Assembly: GCA_026168455.1 (NCBI GenBank)
Contig: CM047431.1
Span: 18,575,547-18,639,546, forward strand
Direction: 5' to 3'
DNA: 64,000 nt
DNA from: Theocolax elegans
Taxonomy: Eukaryota; Arthropoda; Insecta; Hymenoptera; Cerocephalidae
This document shows positions 10,386-22,546 of this stretch, piece after piece. The stretch's first letter is position 1. Every line of letters starts with the position of its first letter. The notes under the pieces were generated by a model. The model was not told the origin of the DNA and did no database searches. It was given only the letters and a program-made list of their open reading frames with translations. A program made the translations under genes and the position numbers.

Positions 10386-11757
10386 ATATAAATTAGCAAA
10401 TTTAAAATTATGTAAGTTAGACATGGCAACCAATTACAAGCTCTAAGTATATAGCGACCAGCTCTATGATTCTTGAAAATAGTAAAAAAAAAATTATAAT
10501 CGTGATTACATATAACATGAAATATGTATATAATTTTCAATGTATAATACTACAATGCATTTAACTTTTTGGGAAGCGTTGGAGGCGCCATCTCTCGCAA
10601 TAAATTTTATATTATGTTTTAACTAACGTCCACACTGCAAAAGTATATTTAGTATTATGATTAAGTAATTATAATTATTAACTAAATTTATGCTTCATAA
10701 AAATAATTTGAATAATAATTTTTTGACGACATTTGTTAAGACATGTCGTGAACCTGCCAATTCTCAAAAATCATAGTGGAGTGGGGAAGGTAATAGTAGA
10801 TTTCTTTATTGCTTTTTTTAATTTTTTCAAAAAGTAAGAAGGTCAAGCCCTCACATAAATTGTGGTGATAGTTCAGCTGAATTTTCGTTAAATTTTATAT
10901 GTATTAAAGGTACGATGTTTGGGTTCAAAATTTTCAAACCAAAGAATCATATCAAAAATATTTATTTTTACTGATTCAAAATTTATTTAGAGCTTCCTCA
11001 TAAAAAACTGAAGGGCTTGACGTTCGCACTTTTTCAACATAAAAAAGTCCAAATTACCGACTATACTGGTAAGGTCGGTATTTTCAGGAGTATCCGACAT
11101 CCCCTTAAGCAATATATTATTATGTTTAACCGAACACTTGGTCGATGGAAACTTTTGTCCACTCCGTCGACTTAGTGATTTAATAAATTACAATATATTA
11201 AATGTTATCGACTCCCTTCATTAAATATTAATAATTTATTCGTGTCTTCTGCTAATAAATATTATTTAATATTAAAGTTTTATTTTTATTTATTTATAAA
11301 TAATATAAAATTTCGTGAATTGTTTATAAATTAAGCAATTTATTTATTTAATATACAACTTAAATTTACATTTCAATTTCACATTTTTTAACTTAATTTA
11401 ATTTAATTAGTTTTTAGTCTTTCACTTCTCCTGACTGAATTTTGTTCACTTTTATTAATGTTTTTTAACTTTTACTTTTTCTTTGAGTCTTGTTTATGTT
11501 TTGGAGAAGCTTCCGATTCTTTTATAGACCATGACTGGCCAATAGCACAATGCACACACATTGTACCTCAAACAACTCAAATTATTAAAAAAAATTAAGT
11601 TTGCAGTTTTATTTGACCACCTGCATTGGCGTACAGACAATTTGCCAATAAAAGAATTGAGGTGATCACATGAAATGTCATTTATCACATTACTGTGGTA
11701 ATTAGCATTTATCGATGTTAGAATTAATGTATTGATAAAAATACAAGTTTTCATTAA
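10386..11757. other. AT-rich DNA, no supported gene
   Basis: Short ORFs on both strands have low-complexity composition and no domain. A weak inverted pair, GGTCAAGCCCTCAC at about 10851 and GAAGGGCTTGACG at about 11010, may mark an old MITE. Confidence 0.55.
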
Positions 11758-11896
11758 CCTTTAGAGGGCCGGAAAACCACTATAGTGGCTCTACCCATGA
11801 TGGGCACTTTGTTAATGACCAATCCATGACATAAGATACCTTTTTTACCACTTTTCTATGAAGGATATGCCATTCTAAATGCCGGCCCTCTAAAGG
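11758..11896. mobile_element. piggyBac-like MITE with TTAA target duplication
   Basis: Direct TTAA copies at 11754-11757 and 11897-11900 flank a 139-bp element with inverted ends CCTTTAGAGGGCCGG and CCGGCCCTCTAAAGG. Exact TTAA flanks with CC-starting inverted repeats are the hallmark of piggyBac-type elements. It has no coding capacity and would need a transposase in trans. Confidence 0.85.
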
Positions 11897-11996
11897 TTAA
11901 ATTATCTGCGTGCAATGTATATTTTATTATTATTATATTTGTGTTATAATTATAACATATTTTGTAAGTTATTCCGTATATTTTAACCATTAATTG

Positions 11997-12990
11997 TTAA
12001 TGCACTGATTATGATACAACTGTACGCAACTTACGCACAGTACGATCCTGTATTGCAATTGCAACTCTCCGAAGCTCTGCTATCCCTCCCTCCATTTGCC
12101 TTAAGCGGTCAAGTAAACGAGTAGGAGATATTGTGTTAAACTCCTTGCTAAAGTCGAACAACAGGAGTATTGTAATAAATTTTTTGTCGATCCCTGTACG
12201 TATGTCTTCTGTCAACTTAAGCAAAACAGTTTCTGTTGAGTGGTATAGTGTAAAACCAGTTTACATTGGGTCCATAAGCGAGCGTGACTGAAGAAACTTC
12301 TGCAGCTGGTTTAAGGCGATTTTTTCTAAAACCTTTGAAAGGAAACATAAGAGTACAATTGGTCTGAAATCAGAAGGCGACGATGGTATTTTGTACTTTT
12401 TCAAGGGGATAATATGAGACTTCTGCCAAAGATGAGGGAAAATGCTTGTTGAAAAAGAAAAGTTAAATATTTTAACATGAAATTCCCAATATCAGGCAAG
12501 AACCCGACTATAACACCTTGTGGCATGCCGTCCACCCTCCAAGCCTGCGAGAAAAAATGCGAGATAGCCAAGTAACATCATTTATATTGATTTCTTTAAA
12601 GGAGAAACCTTCCTTAGTAGCCTGCACTTAAACTGCCGGTTTAAGTTCTCAAGTGTAAAATTGTGCAGCTCTATCCAAACATTGTTATTATCAAGAGCCT
12701 CACATATACGACCTGCCTCGGTTCTATCGTCTATATGTCTTCTAATATGAAAAAATTTTGCAAGTATTTTTGGGTCGTACGTGAGTATCGACTAAATAGC
12801 GCCTTACGTTTGCGCTGAAGTTGGGACTGCAGCTCTACGTTCACATAAGGCGGCTTAGACCTTTTCGGTTTGATGGTTCGAAGAGGAGCAAGTAAGCCCA
12901 CAACCACTGATATATTATCACAGAGACATCCCAGCGCAAGCTCAATATCAATCTCAACAACATAAAAAGGCGGAACTTAACTTGAAGAAG
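11997..12990 (-). pseudogene. Non-LTR retrotransposon (Jockey/R1-like) reverse transcriptase fragment
   Basis: The minus strand gives the RT segment LKLTEDIRTGIDKK followed by LLLFDFSKEFNTISPTRLLDRLR (12009-12224). This matches LINE RT block A, where FDFSKAFD is usual; the second catalytic-block Asp is replaced by Asn here. Further upstream on the minus strand, blocks of LINE-like residues can be read in shifting frames to about 12.99 kb. Many stops and frameshifts show an old, dead copy. It is a different subfamily from the LINE at 47-53 kb. The normal role is target-primed reverse transcription. Confidence 0.7.
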
Positions 12991-14039
12991 AAATGTGGGG
13001 CATTGGATTTGCATTTATTATAAGATTAATGTTCTTATAAAATTAATATTTACGATTGTGATATTTTTGCTATTGCATTTGCTATTGCTTTATCTTTGAA
13101 TATTTCTCCCTGTAATTTGCATTTTCACAAATAAAATAATGGGTTGTTAAATAATAATATTTAAAACATCGAAATAAAAAATGTTTCTAATGTAATGACG
13201 ATAAAGGTTCATTAGAAATTTAAAATTCGCGCCAAAAATATAAGCAATTATTCCGTGTTTATCATAAAAATAAACATTCTTACTGAAAATAAAGAGTTGT
13301 TCCAGCTACCTAAAATGACAAATTAGAGGCAAATCTTCATATTTAGGAATTGTAAAAAGAATTATATCCAGTGAATCTATAAAACACAAAAATAATTTAT
13401 ACATAAAGGAATTAGTTATAACTCACGATAAAAACGATTGTCTAAATATTATATTATATACGTTTTTATACTAATTTTGGTAAACACTTGTAGAATTTTA
13501 ATTAATGAGTATTAATGTGTCCATATTTATTTATTTTTAGATTAATGTTATTTTTTAAATGACTGCGAAAAAATCTTAAATGAAAATTAATGTATAATGA
13601 AATCAATGGGCGCGTATCGCGCACGCGAGGGAAGTATGTTAACATATTACTTTAAAAAAATGCAAAAATTAATGAATTAAATAATATAAAATCTTCATCA
13701 ATTATTGCTAATAATAGAATGTGGATGTTTGGCTGGTTGATTAATAATCAGGACAGAGTACAATAAATGTTATTTATTTATACATGCTTCTTTATTTAAT
13801 ATAAGTAACTTGTCAGCATATAAAAACCAAAATATGACGAACACGTAGTCAAAAAGGTAGCACGGTTATTTTTAATACTGTAGATCTGGGTGCGCTAGTA
13901 TGGAAGAGAAGTTGCATTACAACAATATTCTAACAGTTCCCCCTAGCTACTTCTCTCGTTATTGAATCATCACATCTTCATTCAGTACCTACAGCAAATA
14001 AAACAACAACAATTAATAAAATAATAATAAAAATATTAT
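12991..14039. other. AT-rich DNA, perhaps containing 3' remnants of the adjacent gypsy element
   Basis: No ORF is supported. A less AT-rich patch at 13780-13990 (AGTTCCCCCTAGCTACTTCT) could belong to the 3' end of the minus-strand gypsy element. No LTR repeat partner is visible. Confidence 0.4.
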
Positions 14040-14459
14040 TCACATCTGTTTAATAAAATTTACAGGTAAGACCAAATCGATCAACCGTGCAAATGTCATG
14101 GCTGCATTTATCAGTCCGAACGGCATCCGTGTGAATTGCCACAACCCAGACCCAGGCACAGTGAAGGCGGTGTAATATTGACTAATTTCTGACATTAACA
14201 CTTGGAAATATGCCTTCTTAAGATCGATCTTAGAGATAAATTCGGCATTATGTAACTTATCCAGAATTGAATCCATATTCGAGTCACGTTTTGTTACCGC
14301 ATTCAGATCTCGGAAGTCTATGCACAAACGATAGCTACCTTCGTCTATGCAAATTATCACTGGAGCGGCAGACCATTCACTTGCACTCGGTTCAATTATT
14401 CCTCTCTCAAACATTTTCCTGACTTCTTGCTGGGCGAATTCGAGGACTTTAGGCGACAT
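14040..14459 (-). pseudogene. Ty3/gypsy reverse transcriptase, N-terminal part
   Basis: Minus-strand ORF of 139 residues with RT motifs in order: GIIEPSASEWSAAPVI (residues 19-34), CIDFRDLNAVTKRD (46-59), SKIDLKKAYFQVLM with the first catalytic Asp (75-88) and LWQFTRMPFGLINAA (106-120). It stops before the YxDD box, RNase H and integrase. The expected downstream region on the minus strand is AT-rich, so the 3' half of the element is lost. The protease ORF lies directly upstream. The cysteine in the APVIICIDEG stretch and the missing half mark it as a non-functional relic. Confidence 0.9.
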
Positions 14460-14483
14460 ACGTCTTGGTTTATGAGGTACTGG

Positions 14484-14990
14484 TCATGCACCTGGCTCTA
14501 CTTTCACGTGATGTTCGATCAACGTAGTAAAGCCATGCACATCACCTGGTGGTGGTAATAAATTCTCTACTAACTTTCTTACCCTCTCTTGCTGGTCATC
14601 GTTAATCTCAATGATACCTGCACACTCTGCGAGAATCCTCGTGTCTCCGTCTCGGATTCCGTCCTTGACAAAAGACTGCCATTTCCCGGCGCCGACGAGC
14701 CAGAAGGCATCGCCAATTTTAACCTCGATGTTCCAATGTTGGAGGAAGTCCATACCGAGAATCATCGAATATTCCATACTCTCGACTATTCTCAGTTGGA
14801 TGTTGCCATCTAATCTCTCAATTCCAAATAGAACATCTAACAAACCTAGGAGTTTCAGTGCTGGTCCTGCGACGCCTCGCACGACTACCTTGGCCGATTT
14901 CCACTTATCCCTGTAGCATTCCGCTACGTCAATGCGTATAAGTGAAACCATTGCCCTGAGTCGAACAATGATTTAAAGTCCTTGTCACCA
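14484..14990 (-). pseudogene. Ty3/gypsy aspartic protease, frameshifted at the active site
   Basis: The minus strand reads an LFDSG active site at 14954-14968 in one frame. The rest of the protease then follows in another frame (ORF 14484-14951: MVSLIRIDVAECYRDKW..., then SMILGMDFLQHWNIEVKIGD). The GMDFL motif is the second conserved block of retropepsins. The frame change sits directly after the catalytic DSG, so a one- or two-base indel there has inactivated the copy. The C-terminal part leads into the RT linker (GFTTLIEHHVKV). It acts in gag-pol processing in the intact family. Confidence 0.8.
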
Positions 14991-15726
14991 AGTCTTACCG
15001 AGAAGAACAAACGGTCTTCGTATTGCACTCCCGCAACCATGTCTTCGGCTTGACTGTCAAGTAGAGCTGGAGTCGAACTTGTCTCTCTGGACGTCTTTGG
15101 AACGGCTCCTGCCCCCCCTGAACTGTTCTAATCGGCAACGATTTTAAACTGTTCAGCACCTGATCAAGAGAGACAGTCATTGTACTCTCATTAGACTGTT
15201 TTAAACTCTTTTCTTTGATCGTAGGTTGGGGTGACAATGAGTAACGAGTATCATCGTTCTCATTGGTAGGGTTACATAGGTTTAGAGTTTTTCTCTCGTT
15301 CTCTATTTCCTTGAGTAACCGTTTGTGTTGGTAAACACTTGCCTACGGAGTACTTCAAACCAGAAAGACTCTTCGTTTTTCTTGATCTCTGGAAGTTCTA
15401 AATCTGCTTTGTTCTATGCTTCGAACGTTGGAGTTAGCTTAGAAGGGGTCTCAGCATTAACCATAGGTAACTCAGCAGATTTCGGCAAATTCAGATGTTC
15501 AGAGCTATTCTCTCTTACATTCTGAACATTTGTTTACTCTCCGTTAAGCAGTTCAGCAAAGTCAGTGAGGTGTTTGTCCTTCTTAACAAACAACCTCGTG
15601 GGTTCACCAACCCGTATTTCTTGCTCCCTAGAACTCTTACGCTCTTTTAATTGCGTGCAAGGCCCGGGGGGCGGTTCTGGTACCCTGCTGCCAGGTTTCC
15701 CAGATATTGTCGTACATGATCAAACT
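14991..15726 (-). pseudogene. Gag-pol spacer, decayed
   Basis: Short minus-strand frames (for example 14995-15237) join the zinc-knuckle region to the protease. They are polar and rich in K, E, S and Q, and are interrupted by stops. No domain is recognisable. It is assigned to the gypsy element because it lies between gag and protease in the same direction. Confidence 0.5.
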
Positions 15727-15969
15727 TTAACAATTATCTAGGGTTACCCCTGTTGTGTGGCACACCTGACACTCAATGGGTGCTGCCACGTTCGGGCATT
15801 GGTCCACTGTATGTCCCATACTTGCGCAATGTAGGCAAGTCTGAATGGGACAATCTGAATATCGATGTACTACTTTGTGGCATGTAAAACATATGCCAAA
15901 GAAGGAACTATTCGAATTCCTTTGCAAACCAGCGTCTTGGGTCTGCCTCTGCATAGTACGATCATACAC
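15727..15969 (-). pseudogene. Gag nucleocapsid with zinc knuckles
   Basis: The 80-residue minus-strand ORF contains CFTCHKVVHRYSDC (C-x2-C-x4-H-x4-C), then CLHCASMGHTVDQC, another perfect C-x2-C-x4-H-x4-C knuckle, and the start of a third cysteine pair (CQVC). Tandem CCHC knuckles bind the element RNA for packaging. The position between the gag core and the protease fits a Ty3/gypsy Gag C-terminus. Confidence 0.9.
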
Positions 15970-16152
15970 CGTGCTTTGTCTACTTTGAGGCGTGTAGACA
16001 GGTGTCGTCTGAGCTTAAGCAACGTATTGTGTCGGCCTTGCACCGTTATATTATTGCTGTTTTGACTCTGTCTGTTTATTTACCGAAGATTGTGTCGCAT
16101 CATTGATATTTTGTGCACCCACAAAATTTTTACTTTGTTGCAAGTACTGACG

Positions 16153-16575
16153 TTAGCTTGTGTTGCGAGTACCATACACATTGGCTACTTCACAATCACT
16201 GAAAGATGGGCTAGAAGAATGTTTCTTATTTTTCTTGCTCCTTTTCTTTTTCAACGTCTTCTTCTTCGGTGGTGGAGATGGCTGAGGAACAGGTTGGCTC
16301 TTCTTATTCTTAATAAATGAGGCCAATTTCCCCAAAACTTTAGACGAACTACGTTTTGGGAAAGCTTGTGGAATATGAACTTGTTCTCTTGGTGTGGGTT
16401 CCGCAAATTTCTTGTCCCATATCAAGTATTGTTCATATTCTTTGCCGTACTTCATTATGTCTTCGAAATTATTTATGCATCTCGGTGACATAAATTTACG
16501 GCACTCCGGTCTCAGTTGAGAATATGCCATCTCTACTTGTTGGCGCAGCGGAGGAGGTCGGCGGAATTTCCGCAC
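16153..16575 (-). pseudogene. Gag capsid C-terminal region with basic tail
   Basis: The 140-residue minus-strand ORF has the gag-like MAYSQLRPECRKFMSPR region with a FEDIMKYGKEYEQYL helix. Similar segments occur at the end of the capsid domain in arthropod gypsy elements. A strongly basic, proline-rich tail follows (PPPKKKTLKKKRSKKNKK). Upstream, frames shift repeatedly to join the N-terminal gag at 16711-17960. The zinc knuckles at 15727-15969 follow in the expected order. Confidence 0.75.
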
Positions 16576-16710
16576 AATAGCCTTAAAGCAATTCAGGTAT
16601 TTTACGACCTTCTCTCCTTTGCCTTGCGTGCGACGTTATAGATCCTCGAACAAATCTTGATCCCGTAACTCCTGACCGTATTCATTCAAAAATTCATTTT
16701 CGAAGTCTGA

Positions 16711-17960
16711 TCAGTTACGTAATAGCATAGTAAGCGTTATTCGTTGCGCGGGATCTGTTGTAACCATTGTCACACTATGTAGATGCTTCCCTCCTAGAGT
16801 AAGTACTTTGGCTACGATCGGATGCGCGAGACTTACGATTCCCTTCATTCGGTAACCGTCTAGATGTGGACGTTTCACTCCTGTGAAAGCGCTCACCTTC
16901 CGAGAACGATTCATCGTCTGCATCTTCTGGTGCTGGCGCATATCTGTGTGATGAGGTCCTGTGGTTATGCTTGTCATAACTAACCTTCCTCTGACAGGTA
17001 CCGTATTGATCACGACTATGTGAATGATCAATTGGAAGGGAGTTCATAATCCCTGCTCGTTTGTTGTCGCGACTTATCTGACTGAATCTCCGAAACGCGC
17101 TTTTTAATAGCTCTAGAACTACTAAATTGGCTGCGAGTGGACCGACCATGTGTATCGGAGTTTAGTCCAAAATCGTTATGACGAATGGCGCCCCTTTCCA
17201 CTGGATTGTGGTTACCAACCAATGAGTTACGCTGATCCCGGTGTGAAGTATGTGGTGAATTTGTAGGATGCGTCTTACCTAAACCAGTATATGTAGCGGT
17301 CGACACCGTCAATTGTCTCAAAGTTGGTACGTTAGCCGTCGGAATCGCCGCTTCTGTGTCAATGCCTGCTGCATTATAAGAAAGCGGTCTTAATTCACCC
17401 GTCGGCGTGGGCACTCTACTATGTGTAGTCACATTTCCCTCTTCTTCCTGAATGGGGGTTATGTACTCACTTGTTAGTCTATCGTCTGCCAACTCAGACT
17501 CTATTGACCTGTCGGTACCAGAAGGTATCACACTTCCTCTTCTGGGACGCTTTTGGTACTTCTGCCAGAACTGTGGACAAGCTAAAGGCTTGGTCGCTGG
17601 TTGGGCAGAAGTATCCTCGTCGTAATTGGGATACCAAGGCACGTCAATTTGAGGATCATAACACTTAATTCTATGCCTTAGAAGGCGCTCTCTACACTCG
17701 AACTCTTCGCTTTTTGCATTAAGGCGCAAACGATCGAGTTGGGCGTAGATCTCCTCCAAAGGAAGTGATCTGATGTCCTTTTTAATGTGCTCCGCATCCC
17801 GCGAGTCACTGAGTATTTTGCACATACGCGTAATCTTTTTGATAAGGCAGAGACGGCGTTGTGTACCTGGGGATTTCTTCTCAGTTCGCACACCAACTGC
17901 GTCCCCGTATGCCCTGTAAAGTTTGGACAACTGAGGAGATAGCTCAGAGTCCAGATTCAA
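16711..17960 (-). pseudogene. Gag N-terminal region of the gypsy element
   Basis: The main ORF, 17028-17960 (310 residues), starts MNLDSELSPQLSKLYRAYGD. It contains a helix-rich charged part (residues 35-95), a PQIDVPWYPNYDED segment and a long disordered S/T/P/N-rich region. The frame then breaks near 17.03-17.15 kb and continues in other frames to about 16711. I call it gag from position and composition. It is too long and disordered for capsid alone, so the first 300 residues are probably a matrix-like or linker region. Confidence 0.65.
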
Positions 17961-19046
17961 ATATAGAGTACAAAACTACTATATACGAGAAGGCATAAAA
18001 AGAAAAGATACACCAAAAAAAAAAATTCCGATCCGAGTTTGGCAAACTACTAAGTAATATCAAAATAAAACGACAAGGAAAATTAATATAAATTATTTTA
18101 ATCTTTAAAAACAAACTAGAAAAAAAAATTGTTTGCCACCAGATTCGAAAGCTTAATCAAATCTGTACTCGGATCAAAAAAAAATTTTTTGTTGTCGAAC
18201 TTCTCTTCAAATCAAAATCTAAGTAAAAATGAAAACGATACTTGGACCAATCCAAGACCGAATTAATTTGACAAACAAATTAAGTTGGTAACAATTTTTA
18301 AATAAATTGCTATCGATTGCAACTTACAAAAAAAGTAATAAAAAAAATATTTTAATTCGCTGACCCGAGAAATTAAAAATTGAAAGGAAAGAGAAAAAAG
18401 AATTCAGGAAGCCACAAATATAATTATTTTGACAAACAAAATAATTATAACTTTACACAAAATGTAAATCTCACACAAAAAAAAATTTGTAAAGAGTAGC
18501 TTCGAAAAGAAAGAATTTTCAAAAACAAGATCACACAAAAAAAATTTTAAGTTTGATTGAAATACACGGAAAAAAATTAATTTTAATGTTAACCTCCAAA
18601 AACAAATTCTTAATTATTTAAAAAAAAAATTAGTTATAAATATGCAATTAATTTGACAAACAAATTAATTGCAATTTATTCCTTAATTTGGAGGAAAAGC
18701 AAAAAAAAAAGAGATAAATCAAAAGAGATTTTCCCGTCAGCAGAATTAATGATTAATCGACAGACACTTAATTAAAATAATATTAATAATAACAACAGAT
18801 ATAAACGTAACATCAATATCACGTTATGTCTCAGCACTAATGCGAGCCAAAATCGCGTCGGTAATAGAAAAAGATTTATCAACTTTGACTTATCTGACTA
18901 ACAGACAATGTCAAAATCAATTATAATAATATTAATTATTATTACCACACAACAAAAAGATATTATTTTATATTTTCAGAATTATCAGTTGAATAACAGC
19001 GTGATAATATATTTGGAAAATTAATTCAAAAGTATATATCTATCTA
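17961..19046 (-). other. A-rich untranslated leader upstream of the gypsy gag
   Basis: Contains no gene. It is made of repeated phrases such as TTAATTTGACAAACAAATTAA and CACACAAAAAAAAT with poly-A runs on the plus strand. It may be the 5' leader of the element whose gag starts at 17960. The Helitron at 19047 interrupts it. Confidence 0.45.
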
Positions 19047-20837
19047 TCTATATTATTAAAAAAATTTCGTCGCCGCCGCCGCCGCTGTTTCAGAAATTTC
19101 TGAAGAATTTCTTGTATAACAAGATACGTCCCTGTAGCCTCACGTACATATAACATGACGTGTAATCACGTGTTTATTACGGGTGGTCGCAAAATAGAGA
19201 GTATGTTCCATTAGACTCTACAACTATCTATATTATTAAAATCTATATAAGACTTATTAAAAAAATCTATACTATCTATATTTTTCAAACAGCTGCAGTG
19301 GTGGCCGCTGGACGTAAAATTGGAATATACAGGGTGGTCTTTTTCAATCGTATATTTTACAGCTTGTAGGCGTAATGGGACTTATGTATCAGTGTACGTT
19401 GGACTCGAATTGCAGGCTATTAAATATTTGAATTCTAAATCTTAACTCGAATGTGGGTATCTATGGGTTGATGTGTTTATAATACATGATACATGAGTGT
19501 GTGAGATACTGAGTGATTCAAAAGTGCTCCCTATAGACAAAATTTTAATAAACAGGGTGATCTTTTTGAATCATGTTTATGCCACCCTTTATGTATACAT
19601 AATGGGATTTATGCGTGGGTGGGTGTGCATGTAAAACGTGAAACTTGAGTGTGTGAGGATGGATAGGTGCATGTAAGTGCATCTGGAAGTATATGTTGAT
19701 GTGTGAGGGTGGATGCGGGTAGGTAGAAGTGAGTATGTATTTGTTGATGTGGATGTGTGCGGGTAAGGGTGGATGGTTGGATATGGGTGTGTGAGCATGT
19801 GCATGAGATACAGAGTTTAAATATACCCTTTTTTTTTTAATCATGTTTGTGCCATCCGGTATATATACGTTACAGGATTTCTATATACAGGGGATAACGG
19901 ACCCGATTTGCAGGCTACTACGCATTTGAATTCTAAATGTTAAAATCAGCATGTGCGTGTGGGTGGATATGCATGTGAAACGTGAAATGTGAGTGCATGA
20001 CGATCGGTGGGTAGTGGCGAGTGTGGGTGGTGGGTGTGTGTGCAAAGGTGTGGATGGTTGTATATGGGTGTGTGAGATGCAGCATTATTCAAAAATACCC
20101 GCCATAGACCAAATTTGAATATACAGGGTGATCATTTTGAATCATGTGTTTGTTACCCTGTATGTAAACTTTCTAGGATTTATATATACAGCGAATGACT
20201 GACCCAAGTTGCAGGCAAATACAGATTTAAAATCTAAATTTCGACATGTGCGTGGGTGGATATGAATGTGAAACGTGAAACTTGAGTGCATGAGGATGGA
20301 TAGATATATGTATGTGGATTTGGAAGTGGATGCAGGTATGTGAGGGTGGGTGCAGGTAGGTGTAAGTGTGTGTATGGGTTGATGTGGATGTGCGAGGGTA
20401 GGCGTGGATGGTTGGATGTGGGCGTGTGTGGGTGGATGTTAGTGTGGTTGGGTAGATGGGGACGAGTAGAGGTAGATGTTGGGGTGTGAGAGTTGGTGTG
20501 GGTGAGTGAATGTGGATATGTCAGCATATGTGTGATGATACAGAATGATTCAAAACTACCATCCAGTTTGCATATATTTTTACATTACTATTACATATAA
20601 ACATAAGTTATATAATTTATTTTCTATACACTGTGTGATATCGAATAATATCGTTCGACACACTTGTGAGAGAATATTTTCTATTTTCACATTTGTACCG
20701 AAAACTACAATTTTCAACCTTTTGAAGCAAGTTTATTTTTAAAATAAAATTTATAATACTATAAATTATAACAAATGCACAATTTTCAAGCCGCAATCGG
20801 GGGTTGACGAGCGAAGCGAGTAGGGGGTACCCCCTAG
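19047..20837 (+). mobile_element. Non-autonomous Helitron
   Basis: The 5' end reads A|TCTATATTATTAAA and the 3' end is a GGGGGTACCCCC palindrome followed by CTAG|T. Insertion between A and T with TC...CTAG ends and a 3' palindrome is diagnostic of Helitrons. A motif much like the 5' end recurs at about 19226, so an older nested end is possible. No Rep/helicase is encoded; mobilisation would need an autonomous partner. The interior is a tandem array, listed separately. Confidence 0.8.
19320..20540 (+). repeat. Internal tandem repeat of the Helitron with GTGGGTGGATG minisatellite
   Basis: The phrase CAGGGTGATC.TTTTGAATCATG and its relatives recur at about 19330, 19555, 19838 and 20126. Each is followed by AGGATTTATATATACAG-type sequence, TTGCAGGC and a GT-rich minisatellite (GTGGGTGGATATG.ATGTGAAACGTGAAA). 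Units are about 220-300 bp. ORFs on the minus strand here encode only H/P/T/S-rich repeats of the minisatellite and are not genes. Confidence 0.7.
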
Positions 20838-21458
20838 TTACAACAAAAACAATTTATTAATAATAATAATAATACAAAAATTAATAAGTATAAATGATAA
20901 AAATATTATTGTTCGTCTCGAACCGATACGAAATCAGTGAGTCGAACTCAAAAATATTTTACACACACACAAATTATTAAACTCGCTTTTAAAGCGAGTT
21001 AATAAAATTCACGCAATGAAATTAAAGATGAAATTACGGTCGCACAGAGGGGGAAATTTTCCTTCTTGCGTAGCAACAAAGGATAGCCGCGCGATATATG
21101 CCGTATAAAGTATATGTTCTCTCTTGCTCTCCCTCTCTCTCGCTCTCGTTACACTTACGCCGCTCCAGTCTATCGCCGGCTAGTTGGGATTTTCTCTCTC
21201 TCTTCCACTAGCGGATTCGTGCTCACTCAGCACTGTACGACTCCGTGACACAATGTCTCTCTCTCTCATGCACTGGTTCTCTCTCACTCGCTCTCTCTTT
21301 CTCACTACCACAATATACGGCTAGGGATACCCGCGCGTCCCTACTCTAACGCGAACCGAACACTTCGAATTTTACTTTCTCTCTCTCACTCACACAAACG
21401 ATTCAATCGTAATGGCATGCATCCATGCCATTATCAACTTATATGCTCACTCTCACTC

Positions 21459-21495
<37 letters not shown>

Positions 21496-21809
21496 GACAC
21501 ACACACACGACTTGCAAAGCAAAAATTTTAAAAAATAAATAACCGGCTGTTTCTTAAATAAGTACAGGTAAACCTGCACATAGAAGAAACACTTATTTAA
21601 AAAAAAAAGCAAAATTCAACAGGACGGTACAACTACCGTCCTGTCACGGTCGCGATTTGTACCGCGGTATTTCGTCCTAATACCACTTACAACTTATTTA
21701 TTGTACATGGACGACGGCCCGAAGAACGCGTCTTTATCGTCGCCGTGGGTTAATAAGTTAACCCGTCGGGACACGGTAGCGGAGATTGGACGGTTGAAAA
21801 ACGTTTTGA
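20838..21809. other. Non-coding DNA with CT microsatellites and small hairpins
   Basis: Contains CT-rich tracts at 21118-21500 and several short perfect hairpins: AACTCGC/GCGAGTT at about 20980-21000, GGACGG/CCGTCC at about 21622-21645, and GGGTTAA/TTAACCC at about 21747-21764. It may be the continuation of a retroelement leader or LTR, separated from 19046 by the Helitron. No ORF is credible. Confidence 0.45.
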
Positions 21810-21964
21810 AAAAGAAAAATCGATAAAAATTTTATGTAATAAAAAGATTAGGTGTTGTTCCTACGGGAGACAACGGAAAAGTGGCGATCGTCTCTGCCTA
21901 TGGACATCAGACAAATCAAGACGGCATTTTCTCCGTCCTTATATACAGAAACTGAGATTAAGAC

Positions 21965-22546
21965 TGTAGAAATTATTTCTATATTAGAATTATTTTCTTT
22001 GAATAACAAGGTGAGTAAATGGTTTAAGAAAGGGACTCCTTTAAATCGGTCAACGGTATATATCATTTTAGTCACGTTTTTGAACGATTATACAATAGAT
22101 AGCTTGCGCAAACGACCGATCGACCACGAACGAATATACAAACTTAAGGTACGTGGTAAAAGCAACAAAACGCGAAATCTGCGTTCGTACGACTTTCGCT
22201 CCGAGGATACTTATCTTGCGAGAGTAGTTTCGTTGTCAGTATTGTCAGTGAGTCCCGACCATCAGGAGTACCGTCGGAAAACCTCTCCGCCGATGACTGC
22301 GCGTCATGCCGCGTCGTTGAATGCTGGCACGACCGACAAAACCCAGTGATCAATCTTCGTCGGTGGGCCTCGAGCGAAAGAGAGCCTGTCCTCTCGCGAT
22401 TTTCGTAGCTTACCTACGATTTTTGCAGGACGGCTCCCCACTCCTTCGTAGCCAATCATACTCGCAACAATTTATAGGCGAGTACACACGCACATATACC
22501 TATACATATAGATATCCGTTTGTGCGGCTCATTCAGACACGTTACA
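21965..22546 (-). repeat. Solo LTR inserted in the 3' LTR
   Basis: The homologous LTR at 32.4-32.6 kb lacks this 582-bp segment. Its minus-strand ends are TGTAACGTG and CTACA. The empty site reads GATTA-GGGC-TC. The filled site reads GATTA-AGAC before and GGGC after the insert, a 4-bp target duplication altered by two G-to-A changes. The 165-residue plus-strand ORF at 21852-22349 crosses the insertion boundary and is therefore chance. Confidence 0.7.

Noticed and set aside
13870..13905. Further member of the AGATCT hairpin family (TGTAGATCT present)
   Set aside because: Flanks are not self-complementary, so no hairpin with the GC clamp forms.
19545..20527. Long minus-strand ORFs rich in His, Pro, Thr and Ser
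   Set aside because: They are translations of a GT-rich minisatellite inside the Helitron; composition is dictated by the repeat.
21852..22349. 165-residue plus-strand ORF
   Set aside because: It spans the junction between the LTR and an inserted solo LTR, has no domain and is absent from the sister LTR.
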